Part shown: positions 52,090-60,520 of the stretch, in pieces
Numbering within the stretch: position 1 is the first letter of the stretch
Layout of the letters: each line of letters opens with the position of its first letter
Assembly (NCBI GenBank): GCA_963821495.1
Contig: CAWGEA010000003.1
Span: 1,240,001-1,304,000 of the forward strand
Length of the DNA: 64,000 bases
Direction of reading: 5' to 3'
From: AC-32 sp963821495
Lineage (GTDB): Bacteria > Actinomycetota > Thermoleophilia > Gaiellales > Gaiellaceae
Made by a program: the position numbers and the translations under genes
The notes under the pieces: model-generated
The model's database searches: none
Told to the model about the DNA's origin: nothing
What the model saw: only the letters and a program-made list of their open reading frames with translations

Positions 52090-53331
52090 GTGACGTACAT
52101 CATCGCCGAGCCCTGCATCGACATCAAAGACCTCTCGTGCGTCGACGTCTGCCCGGTCGACTGCATCCACGAGTTCGAGCGCATCCTGATCATCGACCCC
52201 GAGGAGTGCATCGACTGCTTCGCCCCGACTGAGCAGCTCTTCACCAGTTACGGCGTGCGGAGCTTCGCCGAGCTCGAGAACCAGCCGTGCCGGGTCCTCA
52301 CCGACGACGGCTTCAAGCCGGCGCTCGTGAAGCGTTTTCGGCGCAAGCCGCTCGTGAAGGTGGAGCTCGCCCCTGCGTTCGAGGAGCGCGACCGCTACGG
52401 CGGCACTCGGCTGACGACGCGCAACGGCTCGCGCTTCCGGCGGTCGGTCTGGGCGACGCCGACCCACTCGTGGATCCTGGCCGACGGCGAGCGGACGAGC
52501 TCGCTCGAGGCCGGCCAGTTCGTGCCGTCGATGCGCGTCCAGCCGAAGCGGGACGGGGAGAGCTACCGCCTCGGCGTCCTGCACGGGCTCGTCTTCGGCG
52601 ACGGTTCGTGGAACAAGCAGGAGGTGCGTTCCGGAGAGCACCTGCACTACGTGCAGCTCTACGGCGAGCGCGTGGCGCGCTTCCGCGACTTCTTCGACCA
52701 GGTCGACTTCTCGCCGTGCCTCGACGTCCACCCGGGCTATGCCGGGACGGGTGTCGTGCGAGCAGGCGTGAACCTCAAGCGCTCGCTCCCGGAGACGGCC
52801 GACACCGCGTATATCGCCGGGTTCGTGGACGGCTGGCTCGCGGCCGACGGCGACCCTGCCAAGGCAGGCTCGTGGCGGCTCCGCTCGACCGACCACGCGG
52901 CGCTCGAATGGCTCGAGGCCGTAGCGCCGTACGCGGGCTTCGTGACGGTCGGCTCCGGCGAGGAGTCGCGCGTCGAGACCAACTTCGGCGTTCGCAGCCG
53001 GTCCATGCGCTGGCTCTACCTGGCCACGCGCGAGACGTACTGGCGCGTGACGAGGGTGGAGCCGCACGAGGCCGACGCCGAGGACACCTTCTGCGCGGTC
53101 GTCCCCGACAAGCACACGCTGACGCTGGCGGGCGGCATCTACACGGGCAACTGCGGCGCCTGCGAGCCGGAGTGCCCCGTCGAGGCGATCTTCCCCGAGG
53201 ACGCGCTGCCCGCGAAGTGGGAGCCGTTCGTGAAGATCAACTACGCCTACGGCGAGGGCGCCGACGTGATCAACAAGCTCACGGACGAGTACGCGGCCGA
53301 GCACAACGTCCAGAACGAGCCGCTCGAGTAG
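52090..53331 (+). CDS. fdxA: 7Fe ferredoxin (FdxA-like) interrupted by an intein
   Basis: A 413-residue precursor. The N-extein (1-42) reads YIIAEPCIDIKDLSCVDVCP, a CxxxxxxxCxxxCP half typical of 7Fe ferredoxins, and ends EECID. The C-extein (355-413) begins CGACEPECPVEAIFPED. Joined, they restore ECIDCGACEPECP, the CxxCxxC...CP motif of a [4Fe-4S] site, in a 101-residue ferredoxin, the usual FdxA length. The 312 residues between are an intein. Its first Cys and the +1 Cys both sit at a cluster ligand, so an unspliced protein could not bind this cluster. Ferredoxin is an electron carrier for many reductases. GTG start. Confidence 0.93.
   Translation: MTYIIAEPCIDIKDLSCVDVCPVDCIHEFERILIIDPEECIDCFAPTEQLFTSYGVRSFAELENQPCRVLTDDGFKPALVKRFRRKPLVKVELAPAFEERDRYGGTRLTTRNGSRFRRSVWATPTHSWILADGERTSSLEAGQFVPSMRVQPKRDGESYRLGVLHGLVFGDGSWNKQEVRSGEHLHYVQLYGERVARFRDFFDQVDFSPCLDVHPGYAGTGVVRAGVNLKRSLPETADTAYIAGFVDGWLAADGDPAKAGSWRLRSTDHAALEWLEAVAPYAGFVTVGSGEESRVETNFGVRSRSMRWLYLATRETYWRVTRVEPHEADAEDTFCAVVPDKHTLTLAGGIYTGNCGACEPECPVEAIFPEDALPAKWEPFVKINYAYGEGADVINKLTDEYAAEHNVQNEPLE
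52216..53151 (+). other. Intein with LAGLIDADG endonuclease-like domain inside the ferredoxin gene
   Basis: Residues 43-354 of the precursor. Block A is CFAPTEQLFTSYGVRSFAEL, starting with the splice Cys. Block B is TPTHSWIL with the conserved T-x-x-H (T123, H126). Block C is LGVLHGLVFGDG (161-172) and block E YIAGFVDGWLAADG (241-254), the two LAGLIDADG-type motifs, both with the acidic residue (D171, D253). Block F holds VPDKHTLTLAGG, and the end is IYTGN followed by the +1 Cys. The penultimate residue is Gly where many inteins have His. Base composition matches the host gene, so transfer, if recent, came from a similar genome. Splicing is predicted, not shown. Confidence 0.9.
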
Positions 53332-53386
53332 TTAGGAAACTGCGCGTCCGGGCATCCGGGTCCCGAATCGACCGAGGAGGGATCAG

Positions 53387-53722
53387 ATGCCACAGCAAGC
53401 ATGGAGCGCCAAACGCGAGCGGCAGTACGAGCACGTCAAGGAGAGCGAGCGGAAGCAGGGCCGCTCGACCAAGCGCGCGAAGGAGATCGCCGCTCGCACG
53501 GTCAACAAGGAGCGGGCGCGGAGCGGCGAGGCGCGGGAGTCGTCCCGTACCTCGCGGCAGGACCTTTCGCCCGGTCGCCGCGGTGGCCGGCGCTCGGGCA
53601 CGAACCGCCCGAAGGGCCGCACGAAGGAGCAGCTCTACAACGAGGCCAAGCGGCTGAACATCTCCGGTCGCTCACGGATGAACAAGCAGCAGCTGCAGCG
53701 GGCGGTCGACGGTAGGAAGTAA
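53387..53722 (+). CDS. Basic protein with Rho N-terminal/SAP-like domain
   Basis: A 111-residue, very basic protein (many Arg and Lys). The C-terminal RTKEQLYNEAKRLNISGRSR and MNKQQLQRAVDG look like a Rho_N/SAP-type helical motif, used to bind nucleic acid. The N-terminal half is a charged helix with KESERKQGRSTKRAKEIAAR. Proteins of this type are often labelled plasmid stabilisation proteins, but no partner is seen. A good ribosome binding site (GAGGAGGGATC) precedes the ATG. Confidence 0.8.
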   Translation: MPQQAWSAKRERQYEHVKESERKQGRSTKRAKEIAARTVNKERARSGEARESSRTSRQDLSPGRRGGRRSGTNRPKGRTKEQLYNEAKRLNISGRSRMNKQQLQRAVDGRK

Positions 53723-53743
53723 CCCGTCGGTAAGCTCCGGCCC

Positions 53744-54442
53744 GTGACGCCGGAGACCCTGGACCACGTTGCGCTGTGGGTCGCGGACCGCGACCCGATC
53801 GCGGACTTCGTCACTTCCCGCGTCGGAATGCATGTCGTCGACCGGACGGACGCGTTCACGCTCGTCGGCTCGGACGCGCGGCGCGGGAAGCTGACGCTGT
53901 TCGCCGCCGAGGGGCCGCGCGAGCAGGGCGCGCTCAAGCACGTCGCGCTGCGGGTCTCGCGGCTGGCGGACGCGCTCGGCGGGCTCGACGAGGTGGAGCT
54001 CGAGCGGCCGCGCGACGGCGAGGCGTACTTCGACGTCCACGAAGGGCTGCGGCTGGGGCTCGTGGAGGCGCCGACCGAGGTCGAGTACGACCTCGACCAC
54101 GTCGCGCTGTGGTCGCGCTCGCCGCAGGAGACGGCGAAGGCCTACGAGCAGCTCGGCTTTGCTCCGGTCGCGCCGGGGCCGTCGAGCGCGCCACGCGTCG
54201 AGGTCGGCGGCGCCTACGTCGAGTTCCACCCGGGCGAGCCCGGCGATCCCGAGCGGCCGCTGCTGAACCACCTCGCGGTCCGCGTCGACTCCGCGGACGA
54301 GCACATCGAGGAGGCCCGCGAGCTGGGGATCGAGATCGCAGACATCGTCGACGCTGCGAACACGTACGCGGTGTTCGTCTGGGGCCCCGAGCGCGTCAAG
54401 GTCGAGTACGTCGAGCACAAGCCGACCTTCTCGCTGACCTAG
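53744..54442 (+). CDS. VOC-family (glyoxalase/dioxygenase) protein
   Basis: A 232-residue protein of two vicinal-oxygen-chelate modules. The first begins LDHVALWVADRDPIADFV and the second YDLDHVALWSRSPQETAKAY. Metal-ligand candidates are H8 and the Glu in VKVEYVEHK. Activity may be glyoxalase, extradiol dioxygenase or fosfomycin-resistance type; the sequence does not decide. The stop overlaps the FAD-dependent gene by one base (TAGTG), so they form a pair. Confidence 0.88.
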   Translation: MTPETLDHVALWVADRDPIADFVTSRVGMHVVDRTDAFTLVGSDARRGKLTLFAAEGPREQGALKHVALRVSRLADALGGLDEVELERPRDGEAYFDVHEGLRLGLVEAPTEVEYDLDHVALWSRSPQETAKAYEQLGFAPVAPGPSSAPRVEVGGAYVEFHPGEPGDPERPLLNHLAVRVDSADEHIEEARELGIEIADIVDAANTYAVFVWGPERVKVEYVEHKPTFSLT

Positions 54443-55521
54443 TGCTGGTCGTCGCCGGCGCCGGCCTGGCCGGCCTCTGCGCCGCGGCGCGCGCCCGCGA
54501 GCTCGGCGACGAACCGGTCGTGCTCGAGAAGGGCACGCGCGCCGGCGGCTCGATGTTGCTCTCGAGCGGCGTGGTGTGGCGCTACCGCTCGTTCGAGGAG
54601 TTCCGCGCGCAGTGCCCGGGAGGCGACGAGCGGCTGCAGCGGCTCGTCTTCGACCGGCTCGACGAGGGCCTCGAGTGGCTGGAGTCGCTGGGCGCCCCGG
54701 TGCTCGAGCGCGAGACCGGAAACCCGCTCACGACGGGTGTCCGCTTCGACACCGCGGGCTTGACGCAAGCGCTCGTCCGGGCAGCGGCCGACGTTCGCCT
54801 CGGGCAGGCGCTGGCTGCCACTGCGGATCCCCTCGTGCTCGCGACCGGGGGCTTCCAGGGCGACCCCGAGCTGGTCGAGCGGTACGTGCAGCCGGCCGCA
54901 ACGTTGCGGGTGCGGGCGAACCCCTGGAGCGCCGGCGACGGGCTCAAGCTCGCACTCGAGCGAGGCGCCACGCTCAGCGCCGGGCTCGACGAGTTCTACG
55001 GGCGCAACATGGCCGACGTCGAGTTCGGGGAGGACGAGTTCATCTCACTGGCGCAGGCCTTCGGCCGCTACGCGCGGATCTTCAACGACGAGGGCGGGGA
55101 GTTCTTCGACCACGACAAGGTCTCGTGGTCGGAGCTCGACCTCGTCCAGGCGACCGCACACCAGCCGGGCGCGCGCGCCTGGTACGTCTTCGACGAGCAG
55201 GCGCTGGAGGAGCGGGTGCGCTACGGGACGGTGCGCGAGCTCGTCGCGCAGGCACCGACCCGCACCGATCCCGCCGACCTGCCGTTCGCGCCGCCGCCGC
55301 AGGCGGTCGTCGCCACGCGAGTCGCGGCCGCGATCACGCACACGATCGGCGGTCTCCGCATCGACGAGCGCGCCCGCGTCCTGGACGAACGAAACGAGCC
55401 GATCGACGGTCTCTTCGCCGCTGGAGTGGACGCGGGCGGGATCTCGACGGGCGGCTATGCGAGCGGCCTAGCCTCGGCGCTCGTGCTCGGCCTGACGGCC
55501 GCCGAGACCGCGCTCAGCTGA
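54442..55521 (+). CDS. FAD-binding dehydrogenase (fumarate reductase/KSTD-like)
   Basis: A 359-residue flavoprotein with VVAGAGLAGLCAAARA (Rossmann GxGxxG) at the N-terminus, PLVLATGGFQGDPELVERY, and the C-terminal IDGLFAAGVDAGGISTGGYASG that binds FAD. The family reduces fumarate or dehydrogenates steroids; the short capping domain and residues such as GARAWYVFDE do not fix the substrate. Pairing with a VOC protein suggests degradation of an organic ring or keto acid, which is speculation. The 3' end overlaps a convergent small gene. Confidence 0.88.
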   Translation: MLVVAGAGLAGLCAAARARELGDEPVVLEKGTRAGGSMLLSSGVVWRYRSFEEFRAQCPGGDERLQRLVFDRLDEGLEWLESLGAPVLERETGNPLTTGVRFDTAGLTQALVRAAADVRLGQALAATADPLVLATGGFQGDPELVERYVQPAATLRVRANPWSAGDGLKLALERGATLSAGLDEFYGRNMADVEFGEDEFISLAQAFGRYARIFNDEGGEFFDHDKVSWSELDLVQATAHQPGARAWYVFDEQALEERVRYGTVRELVAQAPTRTDPADLPFAPPPQAVVATRVAAAITHTIGGLRIDERARVLDERNEPIDGLFAAGVDAGGISTGGYASGLASALVLGLTAAETALS

Positions 55522-55720
55522 GCGGCTGCAGGTAGGCGCAGCGGCGCGAGTCGCCTGGGAGCGGGGAAGGTGCGACCTTCGTCACCTGCAGGCGCGCCTC
55601 GCCCTCCTCGACCTCGTCGCCGATGCCCGGCACCTCGCCGTCGCGCTCGCGCAGCTCGTAGCCGTTCGTCGTCCAGACGAAGCGGAGGTGGCCCGCCGGC
55701 CGCTGCCCGTTCTCGTCCAC
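55514..55720 (-). CDS. Small hypothetical protein
   Basis: A 68-residue protein: GHLRFVWTTNGYELRERDGEVP, then GDEVEEGEARLQVTKVAPSPLPGDSRRCAYL. It looks like a small beta-rich, unrecognised domain. It follows the histidine kinase on the minus strand by about 10 bp, so it may be the third gene of that unit. The stop overlaps the FAD gene by eight bases. Confidence 0.65.
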   Translation of the reverse strand: MDENGQRPAGHLRFVWTTNGYELRERDGEVPGIGDEVEEGEARLQVTKVAPSPLPGDSRRCAYLQPLS

Positions 55721-55730
55721 GGGCGGAAGA

Positions 55731-56900
55731 CTAACCGTGCGCCGCGTACGAGGGCAGCACGACGTGGACCGCGGTGCCGCCGTCCTCGCCCGCCTCGACG
55801 TCGAGCCGGCCGTTCAGCGTCCTCGCACGCTCCTCGATGTCGTCGAAGCTCGCCCGCCGCCGCTCGCCGGCGCCGTCGTCCGCGATCACGGCTTCGACCG
55901 TCCCGTCGGCCGTCTCGGCCACGCTGATCGAGATGCGCGAGGGCCCGCGCCCGATCGCCTGGTTCACCGCGTCGCGGATGATCTGGTAGATCGAAACCCG
56001 CGCGTTCTCGGCCAGGCCGTCGGCCGCCTCGACGTCGAGGTCGACCTGGATCCTGTGCGAGAGCCCGACCTGCTCGGCAAAGGCCCGCACCGCCGGGCCG
56101 AAGCCCTGGTCGCGCAGCACGACCGGCTCGATGTTGAAGGACAGGTCGCGCAGCGAGCGGATCGTGTCGCGGTGCCGCGTGAGCGCCGAGCCGAGCACCG
56201 AGCTAGCCTCGTCGAGCCGCCTGCCCTCGAGCGAGTCGATCACCGCGTCGAGCATCAGGCTGATCCCGGCGAGCGATTGCACCGGGCCGTCGTGAAGGAA
56301 GAGCGCGAGCCGCCGCCGCTCCTCCTGCTCGGCGATGATCAGCTGGTCCGAGAGCCGCGCCCGCTCGGCCTCGCGCACCTTCGCCTCGGCCAGCAGGCGC
56401 GCGTTCTCGATCGCGCGGCAGGCGAAGTCGGCGAGCAGCGTCGCCCGCGCGAGCTCCTCGCGGTCGAGCGGACTGGCGCGCACGAGCTGCAGCGCGCCGA
56501 TCGCCTCGCCGCGGATACGTAGCGGCAGCGCCACCGCACCGTCTGCGCCGTGCTCCCCGGGCGCGAGGATCGCGGCCTTCGCACTGAAGAGCTCCCTCGC
56601 CTCGCGCCGTGTCCGCTCGAGCACGTCGTCCGGGTCGTGCGCGGCGGCGATCCGGCCCATCGACTCGATCAGCGACTCGAGGAAGCTCGACTGGGCGGAG
56701 AGCTCCTCCTCGACGACTTCGTGGCGTCGCCGTTCGGTGACGATCAGGTGCAGCGCAAAGGCGGCCGCGCCGAGGATCGCGACGCCGAGCCCGACGAACG
56801 CGAGCGTGCTCGACCCCAGCGCGAGCCCGACGAGCGACACGATCGCAGCGGCCGCCACCGCCGCGACGAGTACCGCGGCCCTAGTCGATGATCGCGTCAC
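55731..56900 (-). CDS. GAF-domain sensor histidine kinase (NarL-type partner)
   Basis: A 389-residue kinase: two membrane helices (about 8-30 and 33-52), a GAF-like domain (about 75-185), and a HisKA_3-type kinase with the phospho-acceptor H203 in LALFLHDGPVQSL and a C-terminal ATPase domain containing ADDGAG. The sensed signal is unknown. It overlaps the response regulator by 20 bp and is transcribed after it, the usual pairing for NarL/LuxR-type systems. Confidence 0.92.
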   Translation of the reverse strand: MTRSSTRAAVLVAAVAAAAIVSLVGLALGSSTLAFVGLGVAILGAAAFALHLIVTERRRHEVVEEELSAQSSFLESLIESMGRIAAAHDPDDVLERTRREARELFSAKAAILAPGEHGADGAVALPLRIRGEAIGALQLVRASPLDREELARATLLADFACRAIENARLLAEAKVREAERARLSDQLIIAEQEERRRLALFLHDGPVQSLAGISLMLDAVIDSLEGRRLDEASSVLGSALTRHRDTIRSLRDLSFNIEPVVLRDQGFGPAVRAFAEQVGLSHRIQVDLDVEAADGLAENARVSIYQIIRDAVNQAIGRGPSRISISVAETADGTVEAVIADDGAGERRRASFDDIEERARTLNGRLDVEAGEDGGTAVHVVLPSYAAHG

Positions 56901-57570
56901 GAAGAGCGATCGCGACGGCGTGCGTGCGCGTGTCGGCCTCGAGCTTGGTGAGGATGTGGCGCACGTGGCTCTTCACAGTCTCCTGGCTGATGAAGAGCCG
57001 CCCGGCCACGTCCGCGTTGGACATCCCGTCGGCCAGCAGCTGCAGGATCTCGCGCTCGCGGGCCGTGAGCATGTCCTCCCGGTCGCCGGACAGGAAGGCC
57101 GGCATCAGCGCCGGGTCGACGAAACCCTCGCCGGCCACGACCTTGTCGATCGCCTTCAGCAGGGTCTGGTGCGGGGCCTCTTTGAGGATGTAGCCCTTCG
57201 CGCCCGACTCGAGCCCGCGGCCGAGGAGGCTGCGCTCGCTGTAGGCGGTGAAGATCAGGACCGCGGTGTCCGGGACCTTCTGCGTCAGCAGCTTGGTCGC
57301 CTCGAGTCCGTCCATCCCGGGCATGCGCACGTCCATGATCACGACGTCCGGCCGGCGGCGCTCGGCGAGCGAGACCGCGCTCGCGCCGTCGGCGGCCTCG
57401 CCCACCACGCGGATGTGCGGCGCGCGCGAGAGCGACAGGCGCAGGCCTTCGCGGACGACCTCGTGGTCGTCCACGATCAGGCAGGTGATCTCTCCCTTGC
57501 CGTTCTTCTGCTGGTCTGCGGCCCGCTCCGACAACGCACGGGGATTGTAGGGCGCGAATCGGCTACGCAC
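56881..57570 (-). CDS. NarL/LuxR-family response regulator
   Basis: A 229-residue response regulator. The receiver domain carries LIVDDHEVVREGL (acidic residues), VVIMDVRMPGMDG (phosphorylated Asp), FTAYSERSL and the conserved Lys in GYILKEAP. A LuxR HTH follows (LTAREREILQLLADGMSNADVA, then SQETVKSHVRHILTKL). I chose GTG 57570; TTG 57534 is also possible. It pairs with the following histidine kinase. Confidence 0.93.
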   Translation of the reverse strand: MRSRFAPYNPRALSERAADQQKNGKGEITCLIVDDHEVVREGLRLSLSRAPHIRVVGEAADGASAVSLAERRRPDVVIMDVRMPGMDGLEATKLLTQKVPDTAVLIFTAYSERSLLGRGLESGAKGYILKEAPHQTLLKAIDKVVAGEGFVDPALMPAFLSGDREDMLTAREREILQLLADGMSNADVAGRLFISQETVKSHVRHILTKLEADTRTHAVAIALRDAIID

Positions 57571-57622
57571 GTGCCGGCGCCGGCCGTCACGTGGCGGCGA
57601 GGGAGGAGGACACGCTAGCCAC

Positions 57623-60517
57623 ATGGCCAGGTTGACCCGTGCGGCCGGGACCGAAAGGGTGGGCCCGGTGACGCCGAACGCCGCCCGTCGGCGCTCCCCT
57701 CGCTCGCGCGCTGGGGTCGCTCTCGCATTCCTGACCGTCGTCCTCTGTGGCTCGCTCGCCGGTGCCGCTCGGGCGGCAGGCCCGCTGCTCGGCGACCAGG
57801 CGATCGAGGCCAAGGTCGACCAGAACAGCGCCGGCGTGGCCGAGGCCTTCCAGACCACCGCCACCGCCACCGGCACGCTCGGCAAGCTGACCCTCTACGT
57901 CGACGCCAGCTCGAGCGCGAGCCGGATCGTCGCCGGCGTCTACGCCGACAACTCCAACAGTCCCGGCGCCTTGCTCGCCCAGGGCTCGATCAGCACGATC
58001 GCAAACGGCGCCTGGAACGACCTCCCGCTTCCGGGCGGCTCGGTCACGAGCGGGGCCAAGTACTGGATCGCGATCCTCGCCCCCAGCGGCACGCTCAAGT
58101 ACCGCGACCGCTGCTGCGGCGGGCGCGGCACCATCCCCTCGGTCACCCACGCCGTCACCGGCCTCAGCAGCCTGCCCGCGACCTGGTCGGTCGGCGCCCG
58201 CTACACCGACGGGCCGCTGTCGGCGTACGGGAGCGGCGACGCCTCGACGCAGCCCGTGCTGGCCGTCTCTCCGACGACGCTGTCGTTCGCCGCGCTCCAG
58301 GGCGGCCCGATGCCGGCCCATGCGCAGGTGAGCGTCACCAACTCGGGTGCCGGGGTGCTGGACTTCACCACCTCCGTCGACGCACCCTGGCTCGCTGCGA
58401 CGCCGCAGAGCGGCACAGCCCCCCAGAGCATCGACGTGAGCGTGGCGACGAACGGGCTCGGTGTGGGCTCGTACAACGGCAATCTCACGATCACCGCCCC
58501 GGGCGCGCAGGGCTCTCCGAAGATCGTGCCGGTGACGCTGACGATCGGGCCGCCAGGCTCGACCTCCGACTGGCTCACGATCGAGGGAAACCCCGGGCGC
58601 ACCGGCGACGCGGCGGCCGAAGGGGTGATCAGCCCGACCTCCGCCCCGAACCTGACGCTCGGCTGGTCGACGCCCGTTGACGGGAAGGTGACGGCTCAGC
58701 CGCTCTACCTGAAGGCCACCCAGGTCGTCGGCGCGCAGCACGACGTCCTCGTGGTCGCTACGGCCGCGAACTCCGTCTACGCCCTCGATGCGGTGTCCGG
58801 CGCCGTGCTGTGGCGGAGGAACTTCGGCGCCCAGCCCGGAAACTGCGCGATCCCGGGCGGCTTCGGCATCACGGGCGCACCCGTGATCGACCGCGCGAGC
58901 GGAAGGGTCTACGCGGTTTCGAACGACGGAGTTCTGCGGACGGTCGCGCTCGCCGACGGCAGCGACGCCGCACCGCCGCTTCAGGTCGTCACCGGCCCCG
59001 CCACGAACAAGGTCTGGGGCGGACTGAACCTCGTCAACGGCAGCCTCTACATCGCCACGGCCAGCGACGGATGCGACACCCCGCCCTGGCGCGGGACGGT
59101 CTACCGCGTCAGCGTCGCGGGCGGCACGCCGACGCTCGCCGGGTCGTGGGCGGTGGACCAGTCGATCCCGCCGCCGAACGGCGGGGGCGGCATCTGGGGC
59201 TACGGCGGGGTCTCGTCGGACACGGCCAACGGGCGCATCTTCGCGGCGACGGCCGCCGATTCCAACGAGCTGTACACGCCGTACTCCGACTTCGCGGTCG
59301 CGCTCGACTCGTCGCTCGGGTTCCTCGGGGCATTCGAGCCCTTCCACCCTTCGAGCTTCCCCTGCAACGGCCAGCCGTGCGACGTGGACTACGGAGCGAC
59401 GCCCGCGGTCTTCCAGCCGTCCGGGTGTCCGACACTCGTCTCCGCGGGCAACAAGAACGGCTTCCTCTATCTCCACCGTGAGTCGGATCTCGTCGCCAGC
59501 GGTCCGGCGCTCCAGTCGCTCGCGTTGAACCAGGCGAACGACTGGCTCGGCAACGGCGGCGTTGGAGGCGTGCCGGCCTACTGGGGCGCAGGGCGGATGC
59601 TGTTCGCGACCGATGCCGGGGCGGGGCTGCCCGGAATCGCGGCGGGAGTCGTCGGGATGAACGTCCTCGCGAACTGCACGCTTCAGGTCGCCTGGAGCGT
59701 CCCGCTGGGCGGGAACTCGGCGCCGAACTCCACGCCGACCGTCGCGAATGGTGTCGTCTTCGTCGGCGAGGGCAACGGCGGCGCCGTCCACGCCTATGAC
59801 GCCCTGACCGGCGCCCAGCTCTGGACGAGCGGATCGCTCGGCGCGACGTACGCGGCTCCCATGGTGGCCGACGGGAAGCTCTTCGCCGGCTCGTGGAACG
59901 GCACCGGCGCGGGGGATGCCGGCAGCGTCCGTGCCTGGGTCCTGGGCTCGCCGCCACCACCCCCACCCCCGCCACCACCACCACCTCCGCCACCCCCGCC
60001 TCCGCCTCCGCCACCACCCCCGCCACCGCCCCCACCTCCACCGCCGCCTCCTGGCTCGGTACTGCTCGGCGACCAGGCGATCGAGGCCAAGGTCGACCAG
60101 AACAGCGCCGGCGTGGCCGAGGCCTTCCAGACCACCGCCACCGCCACCGGCACGCTCGGCAAGCTGACCCTCTACGTCGATGCCAGCTCGAGCGCGACCC
60201 GGATCGTCGCCGGCGTCTACGCCGACAACTCCAACAGTCCCGGCGCCTTGCTCGCCCAGGGCTCGATCAGCACGATCGCAAACGGCGCCTGGAACGACCT
60301 CCCGCTTCCGGGCGGCTCGGTCACGAGCGGGGCCAAGTACTGGATCGCGATCCTCGCCCCCAGCGGCACGCTCAAGTACCGCGACCGCTGCTGCGGCGGG
60401 CGCGGCACCATCCCCTCGGTCACCCACGCCGTCACCGGCCTCAGCAGCCTGCCCGCGACCTGGTCGGTCGGCGCCCGCTACACCGACGGGCCGCTGTCGG
60501 CGTACGGGAGCGGCTAG
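57623..60517 (+). CDS. Large secreted protein: duplicated domain, BACON, beta-propeller, poly-Pro linker
   Basis: A 964-residue exported protein. A signal peptide (AGVALAFLTVVLCGSLAGAARA) is followed by a jelly-roll-like domain (about 54-205), a BACON-type domain (LAVSPTTLSFAALQGG, about 212-310), a PQQ/WD-like beta propeller (about 320-775, with YALDAVSGAVLW and VHAYDALTGAQLW), a run of 34 prolines, and a second copy of the first domain (about 813-964), 99.6% identical at DNA level. Proteins of this style bind carbohydrate or cell-surface material; the function here is unknown. Cysteine pairs such as DRCCGG suggest disulfides. Confidence 0.85.
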   Translation: MARLTRAAGTERVGPVTPNAARRRSPRSRAGVALAFLTVVLCGSLAGAARAAGPLLGDQAIEAKVDQNSAGVAEAFQTTATATGTLGKLTLYVDASSSASRIVAGVYADNSNSPGALLAQGSISTIANGAWNDLPLPGGSVTSGAKYWIAILAPSGTLKYRDRCCGGRGTIPSVTHAVTGLSSLPATWSVGARYTDGPLSAYGSGDASTQPVLAVSPTTLSFAALQGGPMPAHAQVSVTNSGAGVLDFTTSVDAPWLAATPQSGTAPQSIDVSVATNGLGVGSYNGNLTITAPGAQGSPKIVPVTLTIGPPGSTSDWLTIEGNPGRTGDAAAEGVISPTSAPNLTLGWSTPVDGKVTAQPLYLKATQVVGAQHDVLVVATAANSVYALDAVSGAVLWRRNFGAQPGNCAIPGGFGITGAPVIDRASGRVYAVSNDGVLRTVALADGSDAAPPLQVVTGPATNKVWGGLNLVNGSLYIATASDGCDTPPWRGTVYRVSVAGGTPTLAGSWAVDQSIPPPNGGGGIWGYGGVSSDTANGRIFAATAADSNELYTPYSDFAVALDSSLGFLGAFEPFHPSSFPCNGQPCDVDYGATPAVFQPSGCPTLVSAGNKNGFLYLHRESDLVASGPALQSLALNQANDWLGNGGVGGVPAYWGAGRMLFATDAGAGLPGIAAGVVGMNVLANCTLQVAWSVPLGGNSAPNSTPTVANGVVFVGEGNGGAVHAYDALTGAQLWTSGSLGATYAAPMVADGKLFAGSWNGTGAGDAGSVRAWVLGSPPPPPPPPPPPPPPPPPPPPPPPPPPPPPPPPPPGSVLLGDQAIEAKVDQNSAGVAEAFQTTATATGTLGKLTLYVDASSSATRIVAGVYADNSNSPGALLAQGSISTIANGAWNDLPLPGGSVTSGAKYWIAILAPSGTLKYRDRCCGGRGTIPSVTHAVTGLSSLPATWSVGARYTDGPLSAYGSG
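57785..58237 (+). repeat. Direct repeat copy 1 (453 bp)
   Basis: This segment, encoding the N-terminal jelly-roll-like domain, recurs at 60062-60514 with only two base differences (57904 C/T and 57921 G/C). The offset of 2277 bp is a multiple of three, so recombination between copies would keep the frame. Confidence 0.95.
59951..60052 (+). repeat. Poly-proline coding tract (34 codons)
   Basis: Thirty-four consecutive proline codons, using CCA, CCC, CCG and CCT in mixed order, so this is not a simple tandem repeat. The mixture lowers slippage. The tract joins the beta propeller to the duplicated C-terminal domain and would form a stiff polyproline-II spacer. Confidence 0.95.
60062..60514 (+). 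repeat. Direct repeat copy 2 (453 bp)
   Basis: Second copy of the 453 bp repeat, encoding the C-terminal domain and ending just before the TAG stop. See copy 1 for the two differences. The near identity shows a recent duplication or ongoing gene conversion. Confidence 0.95.
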
Positions 60518-60520
60518 CGC

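Noticed and set aside
59951..60052. CCA/CCG-rich tract as a possible CRISPR or tandem repeat array
   Set aside because: No regular repeat-spacer pattern; it is simply mixed proline codons in frame.
57587..60427. A 946-codon open frame antisense to the secreted propeller gene
   Set aside because: Glycine- and arginine-rich mirror of the proline tract and repeats; no signal, ribosome binding site or family motif.
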